From: Klebsiella spallanzanii | Lineage (GTDB): Bacteria > Pseudomonadota > Gammaproteobacteria > Enterobacterales > Enterobacteriaceae | Length of the DNA: 64,000 nucleotides | Assembly (NCBI RefSeq): GCF_902158555.1 | Contig: NZ_CABGGS010000001.1 | Location: 124,001-188,000, forward strand | Direction: 5' to 3' | In this document: piece by piece, positions 51,872-61,041 of the stretch | Numbering within the stretch: the stretch's first letter is position 1 | Layout of the letters: each line of letters begins with the position of its first letter | Notes under the pieces: generated by a model | What the model saw: the letters and a program-made list of their open reading frames with translations, nothing else | Database searches by the model: none | Told to the model about the DNA's origin: nothing | Translations under genes and position numbers: made by a program

Positions 51872-52612
51872 ATGCATATCTATACCCAAGAAACGGAGTC
51901 GCAATTAGCACAGGCCATCAGCCTGCGCATTATCGAGCAGCTCCAACAGCGGCCCGATAGCCTGTTATGCCTGGCGGGAGGAGAAACCACGCTACCGGTG
52001 TTTCGCGCCTGCGTCGCTGCGCAGCAGGCAGGGAAAGCGGATTTTAGCCGCTGTCGTTTTGTCAGCCTTGACGAATGGATCGGCCTGGGCCGCGAGGACA
52101 CAGGCAGCTGTCTGCAAACGCTGAGCGATGAGCTATTTCAGCCGCTGGCGTTGAGAAGGGAACAGATCTTTTTCTTCGATGGCAAAGCTGCCGATCTACA
52201 AAACGAGTGCCGGAAAATCGACGCGACTATCGACGAGCATGGCGGTCTCGATCTGGTGGTGCTCGGCGTGGGCATGAACGGCCATATCGGATTCAATGAA
52301 CCCGGCGTCAACTGTGAGCAAAACAGCCATATCGAACCGCTTGATGAGGTCACCCGCACCATCGCCCCGAAGTATTTCAATCGCCCGCAGCCGGTCACCC
52401 AGGGCATCACTCTGGGCATTCAGCAGCTGCGAGCGGCGCGACAGATTTTGCTGATGATAACCGGTGCCCACAAAGCAGGCATCGTTGAACAGTTTATCAG
52501 CACGCCGGTTGGCCCACATTTTCCCGCCAGCCTGCTGCGCGACCTACCGCAAACGACATTCTGGACAGATAGAGCTATCCCGCACATCACCGAAGATCGG
52601 GAGGAAGCGTGA
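51872..52612 (+). CDS. AgaI/NagB-like sugar-phosphate isomerase or deaminase
   Basis: 246-residue member of the glucosamine-6-phosphate deaminase superfamily. FVSLDEWIGLG and LGVGMNGHIGFNEPG are the active-site motifs. The segments PVTQGITLGIQQL and PASLL are closer to E. coli AgaI than to NagB. Where E. coli NagB has Asp141 (NDGH), this protein has Asn (MNGH), as AgaI does; the His and Glu of the triad are present. The substrate is probably an aminosugar or ketose phosphate made by the adjacent PTS (inference). It overlaps the next gene by one base (TGATG). Confidence 0.85.
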   Translation: MHIYTQETESQLAQAISLRIIEQLQQRPDSLLCLAGGETTLPVFRACVAAQQAGKADFSRCRFVSLDEWIGLGREDTGSCLQTLSDELFQPLALRREQIFFFDGKAADLQNECRKIDATIDEHGGLDLVVLGVGMNGHIGFNEPGVNCEQNSHIEPLDEVTRTIAPKYFNRPQPVTQGITLGIQQLRAARQILLMITGAHKAGIVEQFISTPVGPHFPASLLRDLPQTTFWTDRAIPHITEDREEA

Positions 52613-53574
52613 TGAAACAGATAGCGCTGCGCGGCTGGCATGATGGCAAACCGTTCTCTTTCTCCTGTAGCCAACTGGTACTCGGCTCGGCGAACTGCTT
52701 ATGTAAGGATCGCCGGGAGGAAGCCTTTGCTCTTCTGGACGCCTTTTTTGCCGCTGGCGGCAATACTTTTGATGTCGCACGCCACTACCGCGCCAGCGAA
52801 ACGGTACTGGGCGTCTGGATTGCCGAGCGCGGCCTGCGCGAGCAGGTACGGATCATCACCAAAGGCGGCCACCCTACGCGCGAAGATCCCGATCGCTCCC
52901 GCGTTAACCCACGCGATATTGACGAAGATATTTTCACCAGCCTTGAACAGCTTCAAACGGATTACATCGACCTGTACGCCCTGCATCGGGACGATACCCG
53001 CGTCGAGGTTTCATCGTTGATGGCCTGCCTGCACGAACACGTCAGTAAGGGCAGAATACGCGCCATTGGCGTGTCAAACTGGTCTCAGGAGAGAATCACC
53101 GACGCACAAAATTTTATTGCGCGCCATCGGCTTACGCCATTGAGCTTTAACAGTCCGCAGTTGAGCCTCGCGCAAAGCCGGGTCCCCCGCTGGCCGGGAT
53201 GCGTTAGCGCCGATTCGCAGATGCAGGCCTGGCACCAGCAAACGCAGCTCCCGCTCATCGCCTGGTCTTCGCAAGCGGGAGGGTTTTTCTCCGGGCTTTA
53301 CGGGCCGAACCGGCTTCCTGAAGAGCAGGAGATGGTGGATGCCTTCTGTTTTGACGGTAACTGGCAGAGATTAAGCCGCGCTCAGCAGCTGGCGCAGCGT
53401 AAAAACGTTAACGCCATTAATATCGCGCTGGCCTGGGTACTGGCCCGACCCTTCCCCTGCGCTGCTATCGTCGGCCCTGAAACGCCCGCGGAATTAGCGG
53501 ACTGCCTGCGCGCGGCAACGCTAGAGCTAACGCCAGAAGAACTTTACTGGCTGGAAACAGGAGAAAAAGCATGA
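52612..53574 (+). CDS. Aldo/keto reductase
   Basis: NAD(P)-dependent oxidoreductase with a TIM-barrel fold, 320 residues. The catalytic tetrad is complete: Asp54 and Tyr59 (NTFDVARHYRASE), Lys84 (IITKGGHP) and His125 (LYALHRDD). IRAIGVSNW is the family signature. A GTG one codon earlier is possible, but ATG 52612 overlaps the previous stop (TGATG). Within the operon it probably oxidises or reduces a sugar or sugar phosphate; the substrate cannot be told. Its stop overlaps the next start (ATGA). Confidence 0.9.
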   Translation: MKQIALRGWHDGKPFSFSCSQLVLGSANCLCKDRREEAFALLDAFFAAGGNTFDVARHYRASETVLGVWIAERGLREQVRIITKGGHPTREDPDRSRVNPRDIDEDIFTSLEQLQTDYIDLYALHRDDTRVEVSSLMACLHEHVSKGRIRAIGVSNWSQERITDAQNFIARHRLTPLSFNSPQLSLAQSRVPRWPGCVSADSQMQAWHQQTQLPLIAWSSQAGGFFSGLYGPNRLPEEQEMVDAFCFDGNWQRLSRAQQLAQRKNVNAINIALAWVLARPFPCAAIVGPETPAELADCLRAATLELTPEELYWLETGEKA

Positions 53575-54346
53575 ACAGCGGAAAATTTGCCGTACAACTC
53601 TATACCCTACGCCACGCGCTTACCGAGGACTTCGCCGGAACATTGCGTGAAGTAAAAAAAATGGGCTGGCAAGCGGTACAAATTGATGGGCTGCGTGGAC
53701 ACAGCGCAGAAGAGGTCAGCGCTGCGCTACATGAAACCGGTCTGAAGGTTGCCGGAATGCATATCAGCCCACAGCGGATGGTGAATGACCTGGACGCCGT
53801 GTTTATGAGGGGCTGCTGTTCGGCACGAAGACCATGTTTTGTCACTATCTCGAACCAGAACGGCAAAATGAAGCTGGCTATCGGGAGATTAAATCGCAGC
53901 TACTGGCCGTTGCCGATAAACTTGCCCCGCTCGGCTGGCGCGTCGGCTACCATAATCACGAATTTGAGTTCCAGTCGCAGGTTGATGGAATTATCGCCCA
54001 TGACTACCTGATGGCGCCGGAAAATAACCGCTGTTTGTACCCGGAGATAGACACCTACTGGGTAAAATACGCCGGATTCGATCCCCTTAACTGCATCGAA
54101 AAATACCCATATCGCATCCCTGTCCTCCATCTAAAGGATATCTATGACAACCCGGCTCTCGGCTACCCGGAGTCGCTAGCCGAGATTGGCCGTGGGAGTA
54201 TTGATTTTCTGCCCATTCTACAATGGGGCGAACGCTATGGCGTTCAGTATTACGCCGTTGAGCAAGATATATGCCCCGGCAACCCGCTGGATAGCCTGGC
54301 GATAAGCCTGGAGAATTTACTGCGGCTTGCGGAAAAGTGCGCCTGA
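53571..54346 (+). pseudogene. Sugar phosphate isomerase/epimerase, frameshifted
   Basis: Xylose-isomerase-like TIM-barrel protein (IolE/IolI relatives) interrupted by a single frameshift. The first frame encodes 78 good residues from MNSGKFAVQLYTLRHAL to VNDLDAVF and then loses family resemblance. From 53807 another frame continues for 179 residues (EGLLFGTKTMFCHYLEPERQ to the end), with the metal-site motif GYHNHEFEF and VEQDICPG. Restoring one T in the TTT at 53802-53804 would give a continuous protein of 258 residues. This is either a real lesion or a sequencing error in a short T run. The start overlaps the AKR stop by 4 bases. Confidence 0.85.
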
Positions 54347-54364
54347 TAATAGAGGAGTCATACC

Positions 54365-54649
54365 ATGAGTTATCTACAAGCATATATTCGCATTCGTAAC
54401 CCCAGCGGCCTGCACGCCCGGCCTGCGGCGCAGTTAGTCAAAACCGTTAAAGCACTGGATTTCCCGGTGGAGATTGCCCATACGCGGCATCCGGAACGCT
54501 TCGTCAATGCGGGCAGTTTAATGAAGCTTCTCAGCCTCGGCGTCAGCCGCGGCGATGAGATAATTGTGCGCCTGCCCGCCGGGAAAGAGGTGGAAATGTT
54601 CAATTTACAGGCGTTGATTAATGCCGGGCTGGGAGAGAACATCGATTAA
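54365..54649 (+). CDS. HPr-family phosphocarrier, operon-specific
   Basis: HPr-like protein of 94 residues. The phospho-His is His17 in PSGLHARPAAQ. The region equivalent to HPr Ser46 is NAGSLMKLLSLGV, with Ser51 in place. It differs a great deal from general HPr (PtsH), so it is a paralogue dedicated to this operon, comparable in idea to the HPr domains of FruB or DhaM. It could pass phosphate from enzyme I to the island 2 IIA. AGAGGAG precedes the ATG. It is the last gene of the island. Confidence 0.92.
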   Translation: MSYLQAYIRIRNPSGLHARPAAQLVKTVKALDFPVEIAHTRHPERFVNAGSLMKLLSLGVSRGDEIIVRLPAGKEVEMFNLQALINAGLGENID

Positions 54650-54657
54650 ACACGCTT

Positions 54658-54724
54658 TTCCTTCTCGAGAGTGGCGTAAGCCCATAACTTCCGGTAAAAA
54701 TTGAAGACAACTCTTGAGAAGGAA
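54658..54724 (+). promoter_or_regulatory. ltaE leader stem that covers the ribosome-binding site
   Basis: TTCCTTCTCGAGAGT (54658-54672) pairs with ACTCTTGAGAAGGAA (54710-54724) over 15 bp, with one G-U pair and a 37-base loop. The right arm contains GAGAAGGA, the ltaE ribosome-binding sequence, 5 bases before its ATG. A transcript reading in from island 2 would fold this stem and hide the site; a transcript that starts inside the loop would not. Confidence 0.6.
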
Positions 54725-54729
54725 TTTAT

Positions 54730-55731
54730 ATGATTGATTTACGCAGTGATACCGTCACCCGCCCGAGCCGCGCCATGCTGGAAGCGATGATGGCCGCCCC
54801 GGTCGGGGATGACGTTTATGGTGATGACCCAACCGTTAACGGACTCCAGCGCTATGCCGCCGAACTGGCGGGCAAAGAGGCCGCGATCTTCCTGCCGACC
54901 GGTACTCAGGCCAACCTGGTCGCTCTGCTCAGCCACTGCCAGCGCGGCGAAGAGTATATCGTCGGCCAGGGCGCACATAACTATCTCTACGAAGCTGGTG
55001 GCGCAGCAGTACTTGGCAGTATCCAACCGCAGCCAATCGACGCTGCTGCGGACGGTTCCCTGCCGTTGGATAAAGTCGCCGCCAAAATCAAACCGGACGA
55101 TATCCATTTCGCCCCAACCCGGCTGCTATGTCTGGAAAATACTCATAATGGCAAAGTACTGCCGCGCGAATACCTCCATGATGCGTGGGAGTTCACTCGC
55201 CAGCGAGGCCTCGGGCTGCACGTTGACGGCGCGCGTATTTTTAACGCCGTAGTGGACTATGGCTGCGAGCTGCGCGAAGTCACCCAGTACTGCGATTCGT
55301 TCACCATTTGCCTTTCCAAAGGCCTCGGCGCGCCGATAGGTTCACTGCTGGTGGGGAGCCAGGAGTACATTCGCCGCGCTATCCGCTGGCGGAAAATGGT
55401 CGGCGGCGGGATGCGCCAGGCAGGAATTCTGGCTGCGGCGGGCCTGTATGCGTTACAGAACAACGTTGAGCGCTTAAAAGAGGATCACGACAACGCCGCG
55501 TGGATGGCGGAGCAGCTGCGCGCTATCGGCGCTGACGTCACTCGTCATGACACCAATATGCTATTTGTCCGCGTCGGCGAAGAACAGGCTGCCGCGCTGG
55601 GCGAATATTTACGCGAACGCAACGTGTTGATTAATTCTTCGCCTGTTGTGCGCCTGGTCACGCATATTGACGTCAGCCGTCAGCAGCTTGCCGAGGTGGT
55701 TCGCCACTGGCAGGCATTTTTAAACCGTTAA
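54730..55731 (+). CDS. ltaE: Low-specificity L-threonine aldolase
   Basis: PLP enzyme that splits L-threonine and L-allo-threonine into glycine and acetaldehyde. 333 residues, as in E. coli. The N-terminus [13 protein letters not shown] is diagnostic, and the cofactor lysine is in [15 protein letters not shown] (about residue 197). [10 protein letters not shown] carries the aspartate that contacts the PLP ring. Followed by ybjT after 11 bp, so ltaE-ybjT are probably co-transcribed. Confidence 0.97.
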   Translation: MIDLRSDTVTRPSRAMLEAMMAAPVGDDVYGDDPTVNGLQRYAAELAGKEAAIFLPTGTQANLVALLSHCQRGEEYIVGQGAHNYLYEAGGAAVLGSIQPQPIDAAADGSLPLDKVAAKIKPDDIHFAPTRLLCLENTHNGKVLPREYLHDAWEFTRQRGLGLHVDGARIFNAVVDYGCELREVTQYCDSFTICLSKGLGAPIGSLLVGSQEYIRRAIRWRKMVGGGMRQAGILAAAGLYALQNNVERLKEDHDNAAWMAEQLRAIGADVTRHDTNMLFVRVGEEQAAALGEYLRERNVLINSSPVVRLVTHIDVSRQQLAEVVRHWQAFLNR

Positions 55732-55742
55732 GGAGGTCCGGC

Positions 55743-57176
55743 GTGTCGCAACGAATTCTGGTGCTTGGCGCCAGCGGTTATATTGGTCAGCATCTGGTAA
55801 AAAGCCTCAGCGAGCAGGGTTTTCCAGTGCTGGCGGCGGCGCGCCAGGTTGACAGGCTTAAAAAACAGAATCTCCCTGGCGTCGAGTGTCACCCGCTTGA
55901 CCTAAACCAGCCAGGTGGCCTGCCCGCCCTGCTGACGCAGGCCGACATCGTTTACTACCTGGTACACGGAATGGGTGAAGGCGGCGATTTTATTCAACAC
56001 GAACGCCAGGTTGCGCTAAACGTTCGCGATGCGCTGCGCGAGACGCCGGTCAGCGAAGTGATTTTTCTCAGTTCCTTACAGGTTGCAGAACAGGAGCAAT
56101 CCGATCACCTGCGCGCCCGCCAGATAACCGCTGACCTGCTGCGCGAGTCCGGCGTCCCGGTCACGGAAATTCGCGCCGGGATTATCGTCGGGGCGGGTTC
56201 TGCTGCGTTCGAAGTGATGCGCGATATGGTCTACAACCTGCCAGTGTTAACGCCGCCGCGTTGGGTACGCTCGCGCACCACGCCGATTGCGCTGGAAAAC
56301 TTGCTCTACTATCTGGTGCAGCTGCTTAACTATCCGGCCCGCGAGCATCGCATCTTTGAAGCCGCCGGGCCGGAAGTTTTGAGCTATCAGCAGCAGTTCA
56401 CTCGCTTTATGGCAGTCAGCGGCAAAAAGCGCCTGCTGATCCCCATCCCTTTCCCAACCCGCTGGATTTCGGTGTGGTTTCTCAATGTCATTACCTCCGT
56501 GCCGCCAACGATCGCCAAAGCGCTGATCCAGGGGCTTAAACACGATCTGATCGCTGACGATCGCGCCCTGCGGGCCTTAATTCCGCAGCCGCTGATCGCT
56601 TTCGATGAAGCGGTACGCCGCACGCTAAAAGAAGAAGAGCAACTGGTGAACTCCAGCGACTGGGGTTACGATGCGCAGGCCTTTGCCCGCTGGCGGCCAG
56701 AGTATGGCTACTACCCGAAGCAAGCTGGCTGCACCGTAAACACCTCCGCCAGCCTCGCAGCATTGTGGAAAGTGGTCAATCAAATCGGCGGCAAAGAGGG
56801 CTACTTCTTCGGTAACGTCCTGTGGAAAACTCGCGGCGCGATGGATTTGCTGGTCGGCCATCGGCTGGCAAAAGGCCGCCCGGAAAAAGAATATCTGCAG
56901 ACCGGCGACGCGGTGGACAGCTGGAAGGTGATTATCGTCGAGCCGGAAAAGCAGCTCACCCTATTATTCGGCATGAAAGCCCCCGGTCTTGGCCGTTTGA
57001 GCTTTACCCTGCGCGATAAAGGCGACCATCGCGAGCTGGACGTGCGTGCCTGGTGGCATCCGCACGGTATGCCGGGCCTCTTCTACTGGCTGCTGATGAT
57101 CCCGGCGCATCTGTTTATTTTTCGCGGCATGGCGCGGCGCATCGCCCGGCTGGCGGAGCAAACCACCATCAAATAG
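55743..57176 (+). CDS. ybjT: YbjT, NAD(P)-binding SDR-like protein
   Basis: 477 residues (E. coli 476), beginning with GTG after AGGAGG. The N-terminal Rossmann domain has the atypical-SDR glycine motif [10 protein letters not shown]. The C-terminal part (about residues 330-470) is a DUF2867 domain. Function unknown. A membrane-like stretch near the C-terminus ([15 protein letters not shown]) suggests membrane contact. Confidence 0.93.
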   Translation: MSQRILVLGASGYIGQHLVKSLSEQGFPVLAAARQVDRLKKQNLPGVECHPLDLNQPGGLPALLTQADIVYYLVHGMGEGGDFIQHERQVALNVRDALRETPVSEVIFLSSLQVAEQEQSDHLRARQITADLLRESGVPVTEIRAGIIVGAGSAAFEVMRDMVYNLPVLTPPRWVRSRTTPIALENLLYYLVQLLNYPAREHRIFEAAGPEVLSYQQQFTRFMAVSGKKRLLIPIPFPTRWISVWFLNVITSVPPTIAKALIQGLKHDLIADDRALRALIPQPLIAFDEAVRRTLKEEEQLVNSSDWGYDAQAFARWRPEYGYYPKQAGCTVNTSASLAALWKVVNQIGGKEGYFFGNVLWKTRGAMDLLVGHRLAKGRPEKEYLQTGDAVDSWKVIIVEPEKQLTLLFGMKAPGLGRLSFTLRDKGDHRELDVRAWWHPHGMPGLFYWLLMIPAHLFIFRGMARRIARLAEQTTIK

Positions 57177-57272
57177 AGTATATGCGTAGAATTCTTTCAT
57201 GATTCTCATTGCATCGTAGTCAGAATCACGGAAAAATGCGCACGAAATTCTTTTGTGAAACAGTGGATCGAT

Positions 57273-58286
57273 ATGAAGGTACTGGTTACCGGTGCGACCA
57301 GCGGATTGGGCCGCAACGCGGTGGAATATCTGCGTAACAGGGGCATCAGCGTCAGAGCGACCGGGCGCAACGAGGCCATGGGCAAGCTTCTGAGCAAAAT
57401 GGGCGCAGAGTTTGTCCCTGCGAACTTAACCGAACTGGTTTCCTCTCAGGCGAAAGTGATGCTCGCCGATATCGACACCCTGTGGCACTGTTCCAGCTTT
57501 ACCTCACCGTGGGGTACCCAGCAGGCCTTTGATTTGGCGAACGTCCGCGCCACCCGTCGCCTCGGCGAGTGGGCGGTGGCCTGGGGCGTGCGCAACTTCG
57601 TGCATATCTCTTCACCATCGCTCTACTTTGATTACCACCATCATCGCGATATTCAGGAAGATTTTCGCCCGCAGCGTTTCGCCAACGAGTTCGCCCGCAG
57701 CAAAGCGGCAAGCGAAGATGTGATTAACCTGCTGGCGCAGGCTAATCCGAATACCCGTTTTACGATTTTGCGCCCGCAAAGCCTGTTTGGCCCGCATGAC
57801 AAAGTGTTTATCCCGCGCCTGGCGCAGATGATGCAGCACTACGGCAGCGTTCTGTTACCGCGCGGCGGCAGCGCGCTGGTGGATATGACCTATTATGAAA
57901 ACGCAGTGCACGCGATGTGGCTCGCCAGCCAACCGCAGTGCGACCGTCTGACTTCGGCTCGCGCTTACAACATCACTAACGGCGAACCGCAAACCCTGCA
58001 CAGCATTGTGCAAAAGCTTATCGATGAGCTGGGGATTAAGTGCCGCATCCGTTCGGTCCCCTATCCAATGCTGGATATCATCGCCCGCAGCATGGAGCAC
58101 TTTGGCAATAAGTCAGCTAAAGAGCCCGCGTTCACCCACTACGGCGTCTCCAAGCTGAACTTTGATTTCACCCTTGATATCGCCCGTGCCCGGCAGGAGC
58201 TAGGCTACCAGCCGGTCGTCACCATGGATGGAGGGATTATCCGTACCGCCGCGTGGCTAAAAGACCACGGTAAACTGCACTATTAA
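57273..58286 (+). CDS. ybjS: YbjS, extended-SDR family protein
   Basis: NAD(P)-dependent epimerase/dehydratase family protein, 337 residues from [13 protein letters not shown], the E. coli length; the GTG at 57255 adds 6 residues. The glycine motif is [11 protein letters not shown]. The SDR serine is in [10 protein letters not shown]. Where most members have the catalytic YxxxK, this reads FARSK, with Phe for Tyr; E. coli YbjS has the same as far as I recall. Its stop overlaps the amiD stop on the other strand. Confidence 0.93.
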   Translation: MKVLVTGATSGLGRNAVEYLRNRGISVRATGRNEAMGKLLSKMGAEFVPANLTELVSSQAKVMLADIDTLWHCSSFTSPWGTQQAFDLANVRATRRLGEWAVAWGVRNFVHISSPSLYFDYHHHRDIQEDFRPQRFANEFARSKAASEDVINLLAQANPNTRFTILRPQSLFGPHDKVFIPRLAQMMQHYGSVLLPRGGSALVDMTYYENAVHAMWLASQPQCDRLTSARAYNITNGEPQTLHSIVQKLIDELGIKCRIRSVPYPMLDIIARSMEHFGNKSAKEPAFTHYGVSKLNFDFTLDIARARQELGYQPVVTMDGGIIRTAAWLKDHGKLHY

Positions 58287-59113
58287 CCGCGACCGTACTT
58301 TTCCAGCAGCGCTTCAGCAATCGCCAGCGTTTGGGCATCGGCAACGCCGTCCCAGCGCTCGGGGCGAAAGTGCATCTGGAAAGCCATAATCACCCGCTTC
58401 TGCTGCGCCTGGGTCATTTCCGGCGTCACCTGATAGCCGTAGCGGGACAGCACGTCCAGCAGATCTGCCGTTTCGACCGGTTCGTATGACGGACGTCCCT
58501 GTAAATAAAACGCCACGCGCTGCGCATCCGGCCATGCGCCAATCCCCTGCTCCGCCAGCCTGCGCCACGGGAAGAGTGGCCCCGGGTCGTCTTTACGCTG
58601 CGGGGCGATATCCGCATGAGCAACCACGTTCTGCGGCGCGATGTGGTAGCGCGCAATGATATCTTTCGCCAGCGGGATCAGGGCGTCAATCTGCGCCGGA
58701 TTAAACGGCATGAAGCTTTTTACCCCCACCGTTTTTTGCCAGCCGCGATTCTCCAGCTCAATACCAATCGAAGTATCGTTAATACGCGTGCTGCCGCGCC
58801 AGAAGCTGATACCCGCATGCCAGGCCAGATCCTCTTCCGGCACCAGTTGCCAGATCCGCGGTTTACCGTTGTAAAGCGGCGGTTTCTCCGGGATCAGATA
58901 GTGAGAACTCACCTGATTATCCGTCAGCGTCGCCAGCGAAACGTCGAAATCATCGGCGGTGTAGTGGATCACCAGCACCTTGATGCGCGGATAAGCCGCC
59001 TGCGCCGGGTGGCGCGTATCCAGCTGATAGCCGTCGCGATCGATAATCCCTTTTTCCGTGGCGCAGCCCGCCAGCAGTAGCGTAAGCAGTACGCCTGCCC
59101 GGCCAATTCTCAT
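58283..59113 (-). CDS. amiD: N-acetylmuramoyl-L-alanine amidase AmiD
   Basis: Outer-membrane lipoprotein zinc amidase that cuts the MurNAc-L-Ala bond, also in anhydro-muropeptides. 276 residues, as in E. coli. The lipobox is LLAGC near residue 17. Zinc ligands are the His of [11 protein letters not shown], the His of [16 protein letters not shown] and the Asp after KD in that motif. A C-terminal peptidoglycan-binding domain covers about residues 195-270. It starts inside the ybjQ stop (4-base overlap), so the two are co-transcribed. Confidence 0.96.
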   Translation of the reverse strand: MRIGRAGVLLTLLLAGCATEKGIIDRDGYQLDTRHPAQAAYPRIKVLVIHYTADDFDVSLATLTDNQVSSHYLIPEKPPLYNGKPRIWQLVPEEDLAWHAGISFWRGSTRINDTSIGIELENRGWQKTVGVKSFMPFNPAQIDALIPLAKDIIARYHIAPQNVVAHADIAPQRKDDPGPLFPWRRLAEQGIGAWPDAQRVAFYLQGRPSYEPVETADLLDVLSRYGYQVTPEMTQAQQKRVIMAFQMHFRPERWDGVADAQTLAIAEALLEKYGRG

Positions 59114-59433
59114 CGCCGGGTCTTCACCGCAGTGCCGCTGACGCTCACCATCAGCATGCTGCTGTCTTTACCGACGGTTTCGTAATCAATATCAATACCG
59201 ACTATCGCATCCGCGCCCAGCGCTTTCGCCTGCTCGCTCATCTCTTCGAAAGCGATTTCCCGCGCCTTACGCAACTCCTTTTCATAGGCACCGGAACGAC
59301 CGCCGACGATATCGCGAATGCTGGCGAAAAAATCGCGGAATACGTTAGCACCGAGAATTGCTTCCCCCGTGACGACGCCGCAGTATTCGATAATCGGCTG
59401 ACCTTCCAGGGTCGGGGTGGTTGAGAATTGCAT
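59110..59433 (-). CDS. ybjQ: YbjQ, UPF0145/DUF74 protein
   Basis: 107-residue member of the YbjQ family (pentameric heavy-metal-binding-like fold in structures); function unknown. The family motifs [20 protein letters not shown] and [15 protein letters not shown] are both present. First gene of ybjQ-amiD, with an AAGGAG ribosome-binding sequence. Divergent from ybjP. Confidence 0.94.
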   Translation of the reverse strand: MQFSTTPTLEGQPIIEYCGVVTGEAILGANVFRDFFASIRDIVGGRSGAYEKELRKAREIAFEEMSEQAKALGADAIVGIDIDYETVGKDSSMLMVSVSGTAVKTRR

Positions 59434-59550
59434 GGTGAGACTCCTTCTTTAGCGTTCAATGCGTTAGCTCTAAGGGTCAAGCACAATCCCTATCTGATAC
59501 ACTATGCTTGTAAAGATATTCTAACGTAGTGAGCTTATAAGGAAATCATC

Positions 59551-60066
59551 ATGCGCTACAAAGTTCTTGCATTAGTCCTCCCCTGCGCGCTGGCGCTCAG
59601 CGCCTGTACTACCGTCACGCCTGCCTACAAAGATAACGGCACCCGCAGCGGCCCTTGCGTCGAAGGCGGTCCGGATGACGTGGCGCAAAAGTTTTATGAC
59701 TACCAGGTACAGAATCGCAATAGCGATTTAACCGCGCTGCGTCCATATCTGAGTGACGACCTGGCGAAGCTACTGAACGATGCTCGCCAGGACCCATCAA
59801 ATCATACCCTGCTGCAGTCTAACCTGTTCTCCAGTAGCACCACGCCAGCCGACAGCGCCAGCGTCGCCAGCGCCTCCACGATCCCTAATCGCGATGCGCG
59901 TAATATTCCGCTGCGCGTTGAGCTGAAACAGGGGACGCAAAGCTGGAAAGACGAAGTGCTGATGATTCAGGAAGGCCAGTGCTGGGCCGTGGATGACGTG
60001 CGCTATCTCGGCAATAACTCCCATGCGCCGGCGGGAACCCTGCGTCAGAGTCTCGAAAAACGCTAA
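59551..60066 (+). CDS. ybjP: YbjP, lipoprotein
   Basis: Predicted lipoprotein of 171 residues with lipobox LALSAC near residue 19, followed by a DUF3828-type domain (about residues 45-165). Function unknown; same length class and position as E. coli YbjP. Monocistronic by position: divergent from ybjQ and separated from artP by 227 bp. Confidence 0.93.
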   Translation: MRYKVLALVLPCALALSACTTVTPAYKDNGTRSGPCVEGGPDDVAQKFYDYQVQNRNSDLTALRPYLSDDLAKLLNDARQDPSNHTLLQSNLFSSSTTPADSASVASASTIPNRDARNIPLRVELKQGTQSWKDEVLMIQEGQCWAVDDVRYLGNNSHAPAGTLRQSLEKR

Positions 60067-60109
60067 CCGGCGTCGTTGAAGCCATGCGGCCAAACTGATA
60101 ACCCCGGTA

Positions 60110-60144
60110 AAATGTCGGCATTTACCCAGCTAATGCCGACATTT
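60110..60144 (+). terminator. Stem-loop after ybjP
   Basis: AAATGTCGGCATT and AATGCCGACATTT form a perfect 13-bp stem with a 9-base loop, 43 bases after the ybjP stop. ACTCCCC follows, not a T run, so termination would be imperfect. Confidence 0.6.
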
Positions 60145-60183
60145 ACTCCCCTCCCCTTCGTGAACCCATATTTTGTGCTACCT

Positions 60184-60210
60184 TTAAATGTAAACGTGGT
60201 TTACATTTAA
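60184..60210. promoter_or_regulatory. 27-bp palindrome upstream of artPIQM
   Basis: Arms TTAAATGTAAAC and GTTTACATTTAA are perfect over 12 bp around GTG. TTTACA inside the right arm (60200-60205) could be a -35 hexamer, so a bound protein would interfere with transcription. It does not fit the ARG box. A TyrR box needs six bases between TGTAAA and TTTACA, and here there are five. A separate TGCATAACTATTCT at 60229-60242 is a weak ARG-box candidate. Confidence 0.6.
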
Positions 60211-60293
60211 CTTTTAACGCATAAATATTGCATAACTATTCTGCCAAAGGTACTATTTGCGGCCTCAATTGCTATTTGTATCAGACTGCCCAG

Positions 60294-61022
60294 ATGAGCA
60301 TTAAATTAAACGGCATTAATTGCTTCTACGGCGCGCACCAGGCGCTGTTCGACATCACGCTGGATTGCCCGCAGGGGGAAACGCTGGTGCTGCTCGGCCC
60401 AAGCGGTGCCGGTAAAAGCTCGCTGCTGCGCGTACTCAACCTGCTGGAAATGCCGCGTTCCGGTACCCTGCATATCGCCGGGAATCATTTCGACTTTACC
60501 AAAGCGCCCTCTGACAAAGCCATTCGTGAGCTGCGCCAGAACGTCGGTATGGTTTTCCAGCAGTACAATCTGTGGCCGCATCTGACGGTGCAGCAAAATC
60601 TGATTGAAGCTCCCTGCCGCGTACTCGGTTTAAGCAAGGATCAGGCTTTAGCCCGCGCAGAAAAACTGCTCGAACGTCTGCGCCTGAAACCCTACAGCGA
60701 TCGCTATCCGCTGCATCTTTCCGGCGGTCAGCAGCAGCGCGTCGCTATTGCCCGCGCCCTGATGATGGAACCGCAGGTTCTGCTGTTTGATGAACCGACG
60801 GCGGCGCTCGATCCAGAAATCACCGCTCAGATAGTCAGTATCATTCGCGAACTGGCTGAAACCGGCATCACGCAGGTTATCGTCACCCACGAAGTGGAAG
60901 TGGCGCGTAAAACCGCGAGCCGCGTGGTGTATATGGAAAATGGCTATATCGTCGAACAAGGGGATGCTGGCTGCTTCGCGCATCCGCAGACCGACGCGTT
61001 TAAAAACTATCTTTCACATTGA
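60294..61022 (+). CDS. artP: Arginine ABC transporter ATP-binding protein ArtP
   Basis: ATPase of the ArtPQM importer for L-arginine. The start [20 protein letters not shown] gives 242 residues, as in E. coli; the extension to 60228 lies in the leader. Walker A is GPSGAGKS, the signature is LSGGQQQR, and Walker B is [12 protein letters not shown]. First gene of artPIQM; artI follows after 19 bp. Confidence 0.97.
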   Translation: MSIKLNGINCFYGAHQALFDITLDCPQGETLVLLGPSGAGKSSLLRVLNLLEMPRSGTLHIAGNHFDFTKAPSDKAIRELRQNVGMVFQQYNLWPHLTVQQNLIEAPCRVLGLSKDQALARAEKLLERLRLKPYSDRYPLHLSGGQQQRVAIARALMMEPQVLLFDEPTAALDPEITAQIVSIIRELAETGITQVIVTHEVEVARKTASRVVYMENGYIVEQGDAGCFAHPQTDAFKNYLSH

Positions 61023-61041
61023 TGTTTTCGGGGAAATGACG

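Noticed and set aside
53800-53812. Programmed ribosomal frameshift in the isomerase gene
   Set aside because: No slippery heptamer or downstream stem is visible; a lost T in a TTT run explains it more simply.
60189-60205. TyrR box upstream of artP
   Set aside because: TGTAAA and TTTACA are separated by five bases and not six.
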